Of a DNA stretch of 27,058 nucleotides, positions 15,701 to 23,493 are shown in pieces. The first letter of the stretch is position 1. Each line of letters starts with the position of its first letter. Position numbers and translations under genes: made by a program. Where the stretch lies: assembly GCA_051269965.1 (NCBI GenBank), contig JBNMFK010000006.1, forward strand, positions 1-27,058, written 5' to 3'. Below the pieces are notes generated by a model. The model was given only the letters and a program-made list of their open reading frames with translations. It made no database searches and was not told where the DNA came from. Source of the DNA: Arcticibacterium sp051269965. Lineage in GTDB: Bacteria; Bacteroidota; Bacteroidia; Cytophagales; Spirosomataceae.

Positions 15701-16021
15701 CTAATAAATCTCTAGGCTGTAATTTGCGTTCAAATTATACTCCGACATAAAAACTTCTTCGGCAGTTAAGCTGCTGACTTCGGCATTATCACTTTTTAGG
15801 AACTGTCTTACAGTTACCACATTTATAGCTAAAACAAGAGCCAAGGCTGGCACTACAAATGCGGGTTTAAGTATCCAAGAAAAGCTTGACTTCTGTTTAG
15901 ATAATTCATTTTCCATTCTGATCTTAAGCCTGGTGTAGAAAAAGTCGGGTGCCGAGGCAGCTTTTACATTTTCTAAGGAGGTCAAAGTCTTTTGAACTTC
16001 CTCGTTTAATCTATTCTCCAT
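15701..16021 (-). CDS. Short single-pass membrane protein, probable anti-sigma factor
   Basis: The product has 106 residues. A cytoplasmic helical part (1-44, with LTSLENVKAASAPDFFYTRL then KIRMENEL) is followed by one membrane helix (about 46-66, ILKPAFVVPALALVLAINVV) and a short outer tail. It overlaps the sigma gene by 11 nt, which together with the topology suggests it holds the sigma factor at the membrane. No zinc-binding HxxxCxxC motif (ZAS) is present, so this is an assignment by context. The tail is short (about 35 residues), which fits many small Bacteroidota anti-sigma partners. Confidence 0.68.
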   Translation of the reverse strand: MENRLNEEVQKTLTSLENVKAASAPDFFYTRLKIRMENELSKQKSSFSWILKPAFVVPALALVLAINVVTVRQFLKSDNAEVSSLTAEEVFMSEYNLNANYSLEIY

Positions 16022-16589
16022 AATTTTCTTTGTAAAATTTCTCCAAATATTTCTTTAAGTTTTGTTTCGCTCTAAAGAGCAATGATTCCACCGAGGATTT
16101 GGATAAATCCATCACCTCGCAAATTTGCTGATAGCTTAGCCCTTCCAAATTATGCAAGGAATACGCCACCCGCTGATTATCGGCCAATTTTGCAATAGCC
16201 TCAAAAAGGGCTTTCGCTCTTTCTTTGTTTTCTAAAACTACCCCAGGATGTTCAAAATTTGATGGTTGATGAATCAACTCATCATTTTGTCCAAACAGAC
16301 TTTTCACATAAGCAAAACGTTTTTGAGCTTTACTCTGTCTGATAAACTCTAGTGATTTATTGGTAGCAATCCTGTAAATCCACGTGCTCATTTTAGAATC
16401 TCCTCTAAACTTTTGAACAGACTGGTATACCTCTATAAACACTTCCTGGCTAAGATCTTCTGCTTCAGCCTGGTTTTGAATTAGAGACACCACGGTGTTG
16501 AATACGCGGTCTTTATAGCGTGCCACCAGCTCCTTAAAAGCGGATTCTTTCCCAGTTTTGAGTTGTTCTAAAAGGTCTTTTTCTTCCAA
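16011..16589 (-). CDS. ECF-type RNA polymerase sigma factor
   Basis: The product has 192 residues. Region 2 is clear: FKELVARYKDRVFNTVVSLI then EAEDLSQEVFIEVYQSVQKF and STWIYRIATNKSLEFIRQSK (-10 recognition). Region 4 follows: LPxxQR-like LADNQRVAYSLHNLEGLSYQ then QICEVMDLSKSSVESLLFRA (helix-turn-helix for -35 recognition). The start is TTG at 16587-16589, since no ATG or GTG exists upstream in frame before the domain begins. It is the first gene of an operon with an overlapping membrane anti-sigma-like gene and a CpxP/Spy-like gene, a usual envelope-stress arrangement. The inverted repeat at 16650-16680 lies just upstream. Confidence 0.95.
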   Translation of the reverse strand: MEEKDLLEQLKTGKESAFKELVARYKDRVFNTVVSLIQNQAEAEDLSQEVFIEVYQSVQKFRGDSKMSTWIYRIATNKSLEFIRQSKAQKRFAYVKSLFGQNDELIHQPSNFEHPGVVLENKERAKALFEAIAKLADNQRVAYSLHNLEGLSYQQICEVMDLSKSSVESLLFRAKQNLKKYLEKFYKENYGE

Positions 16590-16649
16590 AAAAAGGTTTT
16601 TTAGGTTCCAATATTTTTAGAAATATGTCTGGTTTGGTTAACGGCCAGT

Positions 16650-16680
16650 CTTATATTAAAAGCGAATAATGAAATATAAG
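16650..16680. repeat. 8-bp inverted repeat upstream of the sigma gene
   Basis: CTTATATT (16650-16657) and AATATAAG (16673-16680) are perfectly complementary with a 15-nt spacer, about 60-90 nt before the TTG start. It could be a regulatory site or chance in AT-rich DNA. Nothing else is visible in 16590-16836. Confidence 0.35.
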
Positions 16681-16836
16681 ATCCGGTACCTGATTTCAAA
16701 CCAATAGACAAAATCTAAAACTTTAGTTCTATTGTATTTCTTAGATGAAAGTAAGGATAAAAACTTGCGGGTGGTTATAAAAAAAATTGAAAGTAAAGTA
16801 CTCCTCGAGTAAAATTAGGAAAGGTAAGGCCAAGGT

Positions 16837-17008
16837 TTAATTACAAATTACCCGACTTATCGACTTCTTAGTCTTTATGTCACGTTCTCTTTGGTCTGTT
16901 TCTTTGGCAGTTTCGATATACTCGTTGATTTGGCCTGTTCTAACTATGGTTTCTAGATATTCAAACGCTCCTTTTACCACAGTAGCTAATGAATGATCTT
17001 TAAGGCCT
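16837..17008 (-). other. Unrecognised helical reading frame, probably a gene remnant
   Basis: Downstream of the serine-hydrolase remnant the minus frame reads LATVVKGAFEYLETIVRTG then NEYIETAKETDQRERDIK to TAA at 16837. The amphipathic helical composition is protein-like and unlike antisense noise. The frame opens in phase with no start codon of its own except inside the neighbouring pseudogene. I do not recognise the family. It may be the 3' end of another broken gene. Confidence 0.25.
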
Positions 17009-17893
17009 CTAGGTTTTTTGTAGATCTTGTATTCCAATATTCTGCCTTGGTCTCCTGGGGCTCGAGAACCCTTTATTCTCTCTGATATCAATTTTGATTG
17101 GTTTTAGTGACCAAATAAAAGCGACTAGAGCCTCTCTACCATCCCCGATACTTCCAGAATTTTGGGAAACAGAATTATTAAATTCTATAGTCACTTTATC
17201 GCCATCAAAGAAACAGACTAAGGTGTCACCATGAATGGCCTCTACGAATTTTCTATTTATTTGAAGTGTATTATCCTCTAGCCAAGTTGCTGTAGCCAAG
17301 ATCAAAGAAGAAACATAGATTCTACCAGCTACAGGAAAGTCATTAACTGAATAGGAATTATTGTCCCGCCATTTTTCCATACCAAAAATTAGCGTATTTG
17401 AATCATTCTCTGTTTCAAATACTACTTCCCCTTGGTCATCTGCTATATCAAAAGTGAATGATTTTATACCATAGGCATTCTCCTTGGCTGTAAAAGCTGT
17501 CTCATTGATTTGAGTAGAATTAAGGGAAGTACGATGCCAAATTGGGGGACTACTGCTCAGCTTGCTAGATAATTCTTTCAACTCTTTATTAGCAACTTCA
17601 TTAGCGGGGAAGGTCTCTGATTTCACTCCAGGTAAAACATTATCTCATATAGCTTGCATTGATTTGCCCATATCCCATGATTCTGAGGTAACTGCTATCG
17701 TCATATCAAATTGAGGAATGATGATGCAATATTGACCAAAGGCTCCATCACCTCTATAAAATCCAGGCTCGGGTTTGCAACGCCAAAATTGATATCCATA
17801 ACCTGGTTCCCAGTCGTTGCCATTCTCCTGTGAATCTGTATGTTTCATGCTGGCCTCAGCCACCCAATATTCAGAAAGAATTTCTTCTTCTTT
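17009..17893 (-). pseudogene. Serine hydrolase (class C beta-lactamase family), 5'-truncated, with nonsense codon
   Basis: The frame starts abruptly at ILSEYWVAEASMKHTD and runs GYGYQFWRCKPEPGFYRGDG, AFGQYCIIIPQFDMTIAVTS, ESWDMGKSMQAI. A TGA (17645-17647) follows where the family has Trp, then the same frame continues DNVLPGVKSETFPANE and about 180 residues of C-terminal beta domain. GYGYQFWR and RGDGAFGQY are diagnostic for the last part of the serine beta-lactamase-like domain (the region with the KTG-equivalent HTG/RGDG strand). The catalytic SxxK and YxN motifs belong to the missing N-terminal half. It is opposed, head to head, by another gene with a missing 5' half (17914-19062). Together they point to one deletion. 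Confidence 0.8.
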
Positions 17894-17913
17894 CTATGTT
17901 CTATTTTGAAGGT

Positions 17914-19062
17914 AAAGCTGACTTGGCAAGGTGAAAAAAGAAAGGGTATAATCGGAGATCTAAACCATCTAGCTTCAAAAGGTATGAGTTGTGTTTACGC
18001 CCTTACGCTAAATATAGAGGGAGATAGAAGAGATGTATGACCATTTATAAGTCATGAAAAAAAGGACTTTTTACGATATGACGTGAGTAAGTTGGCTCAG
18101 TGAGATATCGTTTTTACTCATGCCGAGAAGTTAGGTATTGTGATGAATTTAGTGACCCAAGAAAAAGGAAATAAATTAATTTTGGATGATGGTTGCACAC
18201 GATTAGAACGTAAGCTTTATTATAGAGAATTAACTTCTCGCTTTGGACACCACAAGAATATTATGTGGAACGTGGGCGAAGAGAATGGCCAAGTGGCGTT
18301 TTGGCCTACGGGGCAAAACGACCAGCAACGCTATGCTCTGATTCGCTACCTGAAGGATCATGATCCCGTAAAAATATTTTAGTGTTTCATACGATATCTG
18401 AAGAAAATGATAGGAAACATATTCTTGAAGGCTTGTTAGCTTTTCATAAGCTAGATGGTCTTTCTCTTCAAGTATCTGATGTATATAAAATTCACTACGA
18501 TATTAAAAATTGGCGTGATAGAGCGAAAGAGAATGATCGCCCTTGGATAATCATGATGGATGAAATAGGCCCGTGGCACACGGGTACAAGAACAGACGAA
18601 GATGATCTAAAACATGACACGTTAAGAAATAAAGTGCTTTGGGATACTTTGATGGCCGGTGGTGCACGAGTTGAGTGGTATTTTGGATGGTTAAGATCAC
18701 CGAATGATTTGGATGCGGAGGATTTGAGGAGTAGAAATAATAGGTGTGAGCAAACAGCGGTGGCTCAAGAATTCTATAAACAGATTCCATACACGGAAAT
18801 GGAGTCAATGGATGAGTTAATTGATAATTCGAAAGATTACTGCTTTGCGAAAGAAGGTGAAGTATATGTTGTCTATCTGAAAACGGGCGGAAGCACTAAT
18901 TTAGATTTATTTGTACAAACTGGTGATTTTGAAGTGATGTGGTACAATCCAAGAACTGGGAGAGAATTACAGAAAGGTTCAAAACAAACACGTCAAGGAG
19001 ATAGTGAAGTTAATATCGGTTTGTACCAAATGACTTGGAAAAGGATTGGGTTGTGCTTTTAA
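17914..19062 (+). pseudogene. DUF5060-type glycoside hydrolase, 5'-truncated, nonsense and frameshift
   Basis: The frame picks up inside the family's TIM barrel: TWQGEKRKGIIGDLNHLASK, GMSCVYALTLNIEGDRRDV, TGA, PFISHEKKDFLRYDVSKLAQ, TGA, DIVFTHAEKLGIVMNLVTQE, then ERKLYYRELTSRFGHHKNIM and WNVGEENGQ with the probable acid/base Glu. Both TGA codons stand where Trp is expected. At about 18368-18372 an A is lost and the frame continues as ILVFHTISEEND, RPWIIMMDEIGPWHTGTRTD (probable second catalytic Glu), LMAGGARVEWYFGWLRSP and a collagen-binding-like C-terminal beta domain with WYNPRTGREL. The N-terminal DUF5060 domain and first barrel strands are missing. Family recognition is firm; the substrate is unknown. 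It is non-functional. Confidence 0.8.
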
Positions 19063-19114
19063 GAAAGAAGTAGAGTAAGTTTCAATTTATTCTCTGTCTA
19101 GAATTTAAGTATGG

Positions 19115-19147
19115 AATGAGGTGGCTGATATTTGGCTACCTCATTTT
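19115..19147. terminator. Bidirectional terminator
   Basis: AATGAGGT (19115-19122) pairs perfectly with ACCTCATT (19138-19145), with an inner GC/GC pairing, and T residues follow. It separates the plus-strand glycosidase remnant from the minus-strand RES toxin gene. Confidence 0.75.
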
Positions 19148-19159
19148 AATTAGAGTGAG

Positions 19160-19639
19160 CTAAGGATAGTTTCTAGTGTCCTTATTTAAACAGTCTTGAG
19201 TCAAACTCAAACGGGCTATTTTCCAGTATTTAACCTTATCAAAATCTGGGTAGAAAGGGTTAAAAAGGTAGTTAAAGTCTCCTTCTACACATGCAGATGG
19301 ACTTTTAATGACTAAGTAATCACCTTTCTTTAAAAAAGAATCACCTAGTTTTTGAGTGAAATCGCCATGTGGTAACATGTCCCATTTTTCTGGCAAAACG
19401 TCATTTGGTAATTGATAGATGGCTAAGTCATCTGGCATGTAGATTTTGATAAGAAAGTAATCTTTTGGTAAACTGTGCAATGGCGTTTTTACTGCTATTT
19501 CGACCGTGCAGAGGGTAATAGAGGAGGATGTATAAAGAACCTGCATCCCGCGGCTATTCCACCTTCCGCCGTAGAGCCAAGCTCCGGTACCAGAAATGTC
19601 ATTTTTGTAGATGCCAGAAGCGAGCCTGTAAACTATCAC
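19160..19639 (-). CDS. RES-domain NAD+-degrading toxin
   Basis: The product has 159 residues, typical of the RES toxin family, which degrades NAD+ (phosphorolysis or hydrolysis) in type II RES/Xre toxin-antitoxin modules. Features seen are YRLA with Arg5, GTGAWLYGGRWNSRG, VLYTSSSITLCTVEIAVKTP with Glu47, TQKLGDSFLKKGDYL and SPSACVEGDFNYLFNPFYPD with Ser115 (the R-E-S residues that name the family). All appear intact. The start is GTG at 19637-19639, overlapping the antitoxin stop as GTGA, so translation is coupled to antitoxin translation. The antitoxin frame upstream carries a stop codon, so this toxin gene should receive less coupled translation and lacks a full-length antidote. Confidence 0.92.
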   Translation of the reverse strand: MIVYRLASGIYKNDISGTGAWLYGGRWNSRGMQVLYTSSSITLCTVEIAVKTPLHSLPKDYFLIKIYMPDDLAIYQLPNDVLPEKWDMLPHGDFTQKLGDSFLKKGDYLVIKSPSACVEGDFNYLFNPFYPDFDKVKYWKIARLSLTQDCLNKDTRNYP

Positions 19640-20067
19640 GCTAAAACGCCGTGAGTAATCCTTCCTATTTCATCATTTACCATATTTATACCAAAAGAAG
19701 TAGTTAGTAGTTCCTTTGGAGTACGGCCGCCTAGAGCTAGGTTTCTATTGATAAGCCATTCATTAAAAAGTCTCTGATTCCCAAAGGTATCTACCCCGAA
19801 ATTATAGAGTTTATTCAATAAGATGATTCTATCAGTTTGTTAGGGATAAAATCTCTTGTTTTGCTCTCGATATCTAATGATAGTTCTTTCTGAAATGTGC
19901 AGAAAACCTGACCAATATTTTTGAGTAAAACTGTTACTAGCTGGCAAATTAGCCACATAGTTATAGCCATAACCTGATTTGGCTTCTTCTGCTAGACTGA
20001 TATTGGAATTGTCATCTAATTCTGGATATTCACTTTCTTTTTTTTTCATACAATACTCTTTTGCCAT
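19636..20067 (-). pseudogene. Xre/MbcA/ParS-type antitoxin interrupted by an in-frame TAA
   Basis: One frame of 144 codons runs from ATG at 20065-20067 (or ATG at codon 7) to TGA at 19636-19638, the normal length for this family. The N-terminal part contains a helix-turn-helix-like segment, KYWSGFLHISERTIIRYREQ. The C-terminal part is a clear DUF2384 toxin-binding domain: LLNKLYNFGVDTFGNQRLFN, NLALGGRTPKELL, MVNDEIGRITHGVLA. A TAA at 19840-19842 separates them exactly between DNA-binding and toxin-binding halves (NKRFYP-stop-QTDRI). There is no frameshift. A TTG at 19816-19818 could restart the C-terminal half. Either the antitoxin is dead, or it is made as two pieces or by readthrough. Confidence 0.8.
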
Positions 20068-20076
20068 AAAAATTTA

Positions 20077-20086
20077 GACAATTGTC
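20077..20086. promoter_or_regulatory. Palindromic operator candidate of the RES/Xre module
   Basis: A perfect 10-bp palindrome GACAATTGTC lies 10 nt upstream of the antitoxin start. This is where autorepressing antitoxins bind, so it is a reasonable operator candidate, by position and symmetry only. Confidence 0.4.
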
Positions 20087-20094
20087 AAATATGT

Positions 20095-20123
20095 AAAAAA
20101 AAGATCGTGAATTAACAGGATCT
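20095..20123 (-). terminator. Possible terminator after glycyl-tRNA synthetase
   Basis: AGATC and GATCT form a 5-bp stem with a 12-nt loop, directly followed on the minus strand by eight T. The stem is short, but the U-tract is strong. It would separate the synthetase transcript from the toxin-antitoxin genes. Confidence 0.42.
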
Positions 20124-20148
20124 CTATTTTTGAAATGTCAAAATAAGT

Positions 20149-21633
20149 CTAAATAGCCTCTAAAATACGCTCCATGGATACTTCTCGTCCTATTCTTTCT
20201 TTTAGTTCTGAAATAGGGACACGTTCTTGTTCCATAGAATCACGATGGCGTATCGTGACACAATTATCCTCTTTTGTTTCGTAATCTACCGCAACACAAA
20301 AAGGAGTTCCTATCAAATCCTGACGCGTATAGCGCTTGCCTATTGCTCCTCCATCATCATATATCGCTCTGAATGAAGATTTCAAAGAGTGGGCTATTTC
20401 TTTTCCTATTTCTGCCAAACCATCTTTCTTTACCAATGGTAAAATGGCAACTTTCACTGGAGCCAAAGCTGGGTGAAGTTTTAGATAGGTTCTTTCTTTT
20501 TGCTTATCGCCCTCACCTACCATTTCTTTTGTAAAAGCATTACAGAATGTGGCTAAGAATAATCTATCCGCTCCTAAAGATGTTTCTACCACATACGGAA
20601 TATAATTTCCGTAAGGTTTATTGGTTTCTGGGTCAATGGTCGGGTCAAAATACTGTTGTTTCTTTCTAGAAAGATCCTGATGGTTTTTTAAATCGAAATC
20701 TGTGCGAGAGTGAATACCCTCAATCTCACGGAAACCAAAAGGAAATTTGTATTCAATATCAACAGCGGCATTGGCATAATGGGCAAGCTTATCGTGATTA
20801 TGGAATTTTAAACTTTCGGCTGGCATGCCTAAAGCCTTATGGAAATTCAACCGTGTGACCTTCCATTGATCATACCATTCCTCTTCTGAACCAGGGCGAA
20901 CAAAGAATTGCATTTCCATCTGCTCAAACTCACGCATACGGAAGATGAACTGACGGGCTACTATTTCGTTTCTGAAAGCTTTACCTATCTGAGAAATACC
21001 AAAAGGTATTTTCATACGGCCACTTTTTTGGACGTTAAGGAAGTTGACGAAAATACCTTGAGCAGTTTCTGGTCTCAGGTAGATTTTGCTAGAGTCGTCG
21101 GCCACTGACCCTATTTGAGTAGAAAACATAAGGTTAAATTGACGTACCTCTGTCCAGTTTGCCGTTTTAGAAACCGGGCAAACAATGCCTTCTTCTATGA
21201 TTAATTCTCTGACTGCTTCTAAATTTTCATCGGTCAGGAGCTTACCCATTTTTGCTAGTAGAGTATTCGAGGCCTCTTCATTGCCTTCGTTCAACAAAAT
21301 CTCAGCTTTCCCTTCTAATAATTGGTCGGCACGATAACGTTTTTTGCTATCCTTATTGTCAATCATCGGGTCGTTGAAACCATCAAGATGACCAGATGCT
21401 TTCCAAGTCAAAGGATGCATAAAAATGGAGGCATCAATACCTACAATGTTATCATTAAGTTGTGTCATGGCCTTCCACCACACATTTTTAAGATTATTTT
21501 TAAGCTCTACACCGTTTTGACCGTAATCATAAACAGCCTGAAGACCGTCATAAATTTCAGAGGACGGAAATACAAATCCGTATTCTTTAGCGTGAGCAAT
21601 GATATCTGGAAGCGTGGTGGCTGGTGCCGACAT
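20149..21633 (-). CDS. glyQS: Glycine--tRNA ligase, single-chain class II type
   Basis: The product has 494 residues, the right length for the single-polypeptide glycyl-tRNA synthetase that charges tRNA-Gly. The N-terminal DIIAHAKEYGFVFPSSEIYD then GLQAVYDYGQNGVELKNNLK is diagnostic. The class II core shows YLRPETAQGIFVNFLNVQKS (motif 2 region), GISQIGKAFRNEI, FIFRMREFEQMEMQFFVRPG and VVETSLGADRLFLATFCNAF (motif 3). The anticodon-binding domain follows from APVKVAILPLVKKDGL, with DDGGAIGKRYTRQDLIGTPF. It is intact. A small inverted repeat (TTCGG/CCGAA, 21686-21698) lies in its upstream region and has no clear role. The 200 nt between it and the divergent sulfurtransferase gene must hold both promoters. 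Confidence 0.96.
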   Translation of the reverse strand: MSAPATTLPDIIAHAKEYGFVFPSSEIYDGLQAVYDYGQNGVELKNNLKNVWWKAMTQLNDNIVGIDASIFMHPLTWKASGHLDGFNDPMIDNKDSKKRYRADQLLEGKAEILLNEGNEEASNTLLAKMGKLLTDENLEAVRELIIEEGIVCPVSKTANWTEVRQFNLMFSTQIGSVADDSSKIYLRPETAQGIFVNFLNVQKSGRMKIPFGISQIGKAFRNEIVARQFIFRMREFEQMEMQFFVRPGSEEEWYDQWKVTRLNFHKALGMPAESLKFHNHDKLAHYANAAVDIEYKFPFGFREIEGIHSRTDFDLKNHQDLSRKKQQYFDPTIDPETNKPYGNYIPYVVETSLGADRLFLATFCNAFTKEMVGEGDKQKERTYLKLHPALAPVKVAILPLVKKDGLAEIGKEIAHSLKSSFRAIYDDGGAIGKRYTRQDLIGTPFCVAVDYETKEDNCVTIRHRDSMEQERVPISELKERIGREVSMERILEAI

Positions 21634-21832
21634 GTGTTAACTATTTTGATGGTAATAACATTTGATTTTGGCTAGATGATTTTCGTTCGGAAACCGAAAA
21701 ATAACTTAAACACATTCGTGAATCTCTCTTATGAGCCAATGTCTAGTATAAAAAATCTTAAAATCATCCTCAAAACCGCCACAAAACTAAGAAAATGCTC
21801 TTAAATTTCGGTGAATTCAAAAACTAATAAAT

Positions 21833-22678
21833 ATGCCTGAATTAAACTTTCCCGATAGCCCCTTGGTCAATGTTGCTTGGCTTGAGTCAAATATGTCTGG
21901 TGATAAGGTGATGATAGTAGAAGCCAAAATGAAACCGGTAAACGCTCCTGATGAATGGGAGTCGGGAAACAAGATTTTGAATGCTGTTCAAATGGATATA
22001 AATATAAGCTTCAGCCTTTTAGATTCTGATTTACCCCATATGATGCCTTCTCAAGGTTATTTAACCAGGGCAACACAAAAGATAGGTCTGAATAAAGACT
22101 CTGTTATTATAGTTTATGACCAAGTAGGAACTTACGGAAGTGCCAGGGCCTGGTGGATGTTTAAGGCGATGGGGCACGAGCATGTTTATGTTTTAAATGG
22201 GGGTTACCCCGCTTGGGAAAAGGCTGGTAATAAAACGGAGAAAGCAAGGTGGCCAGATTTAGGAAAAGGGAATTTTGAGGCTTTAATAAATAGGGATTTA
22301 CTTTTTGAGTCTCAGGGTATTTTAGAGGTGATAGATAATGAGGACTTCCAAATTATGGATGCTCGCTCACAAGGAAGATTTGATGGAACAGCCCCAGAAC
22401 CTAGAGCAGGCTTAAGAGGCGGTCATATTCCTAATTCTCTATGCTTACCTTTTCAAGAAGTTCTGGATGGCATCTATATGAAGTCAAAAGAGGCCCTCAA
22501 AGCTATTTTTGAAAGCTATAACTTAGGAGATAAGCATTTAGTAATGAGCTGCGGCTCTGGCGTAACCGCCTCTATAATTGCTTTGGCTGCCGAAATCGCG
22601 GGCTATAAAAATGCAGCTATATATGATGGAAGTTGGGCCGAGTGGGGGATGCCAGGTGAATTGCCAGTGGAGGTCTAG
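21833..22678 (+). CDS. sseA: Thiosulfate/3-mercaptopyruvate sulfurtransferase
   Basis: The product has 281 residues with two rhodanese domains, the usual size. The first (structural) domain carries IGLNKDSVIIVYDQVGTYGS, ARAWWMFKAMGHEHVYVLNG and GYPAWEKAG. The second begins near 160 and shows DFQIMDARSQGRFDGTAPEP, RAGLRGGHIPNSLCLPF and the active-site loop CGSGVTA with Cys240, typical of mercaptopyruvate sulfurtransferases, ending DGSWAEWGM. It transfers sulfur from 3-mercaptopyruvate or thiosulfate to thiol acceptors or cyanide. It is likely cytoplasmic, as no signal peptide is seen. It is transcribed divergently from glyQS. Its stop codon overlaps that of the convergent pseudogene. Confidence 0.88.
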   Translation: MPELNFPDSPLVNVAWLESNMSGDKVMIVEAKMKPVNAPDEWESGNKILNAVQMDINISFSLLDSDLPHMMPSQGYLTRATQKIGLNKDSVIIVYDQVGTYGSARAWWMFKAMGHEHVYVLNGGYPAWEKAGNKTEKARWPDLGKGNFEALINRDLLFESQGILEVIDNEDFQIMDARSQGRFDGTAPEPRAGLRGGHIPNSLCLPFQEVLDGIYMKSKEALKAIFESYNLGDKHLVMSCGSGVTASIIALAAEIAGYKNAAIYDGSWAEWGMPGELPVEV

Positions 22679-23470
22679 TCTTTTTGAGAAGAAATCAAAA
22701 CTGGAGGTGTGACCTTTCTTGTCAAGAGAAAGGCATTGTGATATACATTCTTTTGCTCTGGACGAAGAGAAAAGTAATTTTCATAGGGTAAGCCATAGCC
22801 AGTATTGAAATTAGAAACTTGTCTTAATTCTAGTTCATTTCAAATATCGATAAGCATACTACCCTGTTGAAATAGATGGTTGATTGAACAGATTTTTTTT
22901 TGAACCTAATGTAAAATCCTCTGAAAGGTATAGTGTCATCTTTTTTTCGCCTTTGTACGTAATGAGCTTATTGTGGAGTTTACCCGTTAAAGTTAAAATT
23001 GTCCAATTCGAGTGCTTTTGTAGTGCTCTTTTAATGTTTACATACATTACACTGTCATGGGAATCGTCACAAATTGGGGTAGCAAAAAACGTAATATGAA
23101 TCTTTGGATCGCTATTACTTGCTGTAATTCTATGGGCCCCAAAATCGAGATTTAGTAATGTTCTCATCTATTGGATTCTTTAAATAAAAGTCATTAAATC
23201 TGATGGGATTTTAAGTCCAAGAATTATACTGTCTCCATTTTGACATAAAAGATTAGCTAATGCTAAAGTGAATCGAGCGGGTTCTTGAGTCCCGTGCATT
23301 TCACTAATAGCAATATATTTAAACTTGGATAGTCGCTGATACAAAACGTCATTCAGACTGTCGAGACTCTCAACTGGTATGGCATTTTCAAGCTAAAAGG
23401 AGTTGGGTATTTGTCCTTTTAGTACGTTTGAGAAAAGGAAAAGAGTTATCGATGCTAGAATGTTTTTCAT
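22675..23470 (-). pseudogene. Secreted 'EMHGT' protein (possible ChaN/TIKI-like superfamily), dead
   Basis: From ATG at 23468-23470 the frame reads a signal peptide (MKNILASITLFLFSNVLKGQ), TAG, then LNDVLYQRLSKFKYIAISEM and HGTQEPARFTLALANLLCQN. It then meets TAA and TAG just before 23167 and continues in the same frame as MRTLLNLDFGAHRITASNSD, down to TAG at about 22859. After a shift the C-terminus reads NELELRQVSNFNTGYGLPYE, NYFSLRPEQKNVYHNAFLLT to TAG at 22675-22677. The 'Y.aI.EMHGTqE' opening recalls ChaN/TIKI-like or erythromycin-esterase-like proteins; I cannot decide between them. Part of the middle may be deleted. It lies 23 nt after the radical SAM gene on the same strand, so it was probably the last gene of that operon. 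Confidence 0.6.
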
Positions 23471-23493
23471 CGTCGCTAATTTTTTTGCTACAA

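Noticed and set aside
2023..18110. Recoding of TGA as tryptophan
   Set aside because: Intact genes such as the radical SAM gene end with TGA, and their tryptophans use TGG. The TGA cases are confined to genes with other damage.
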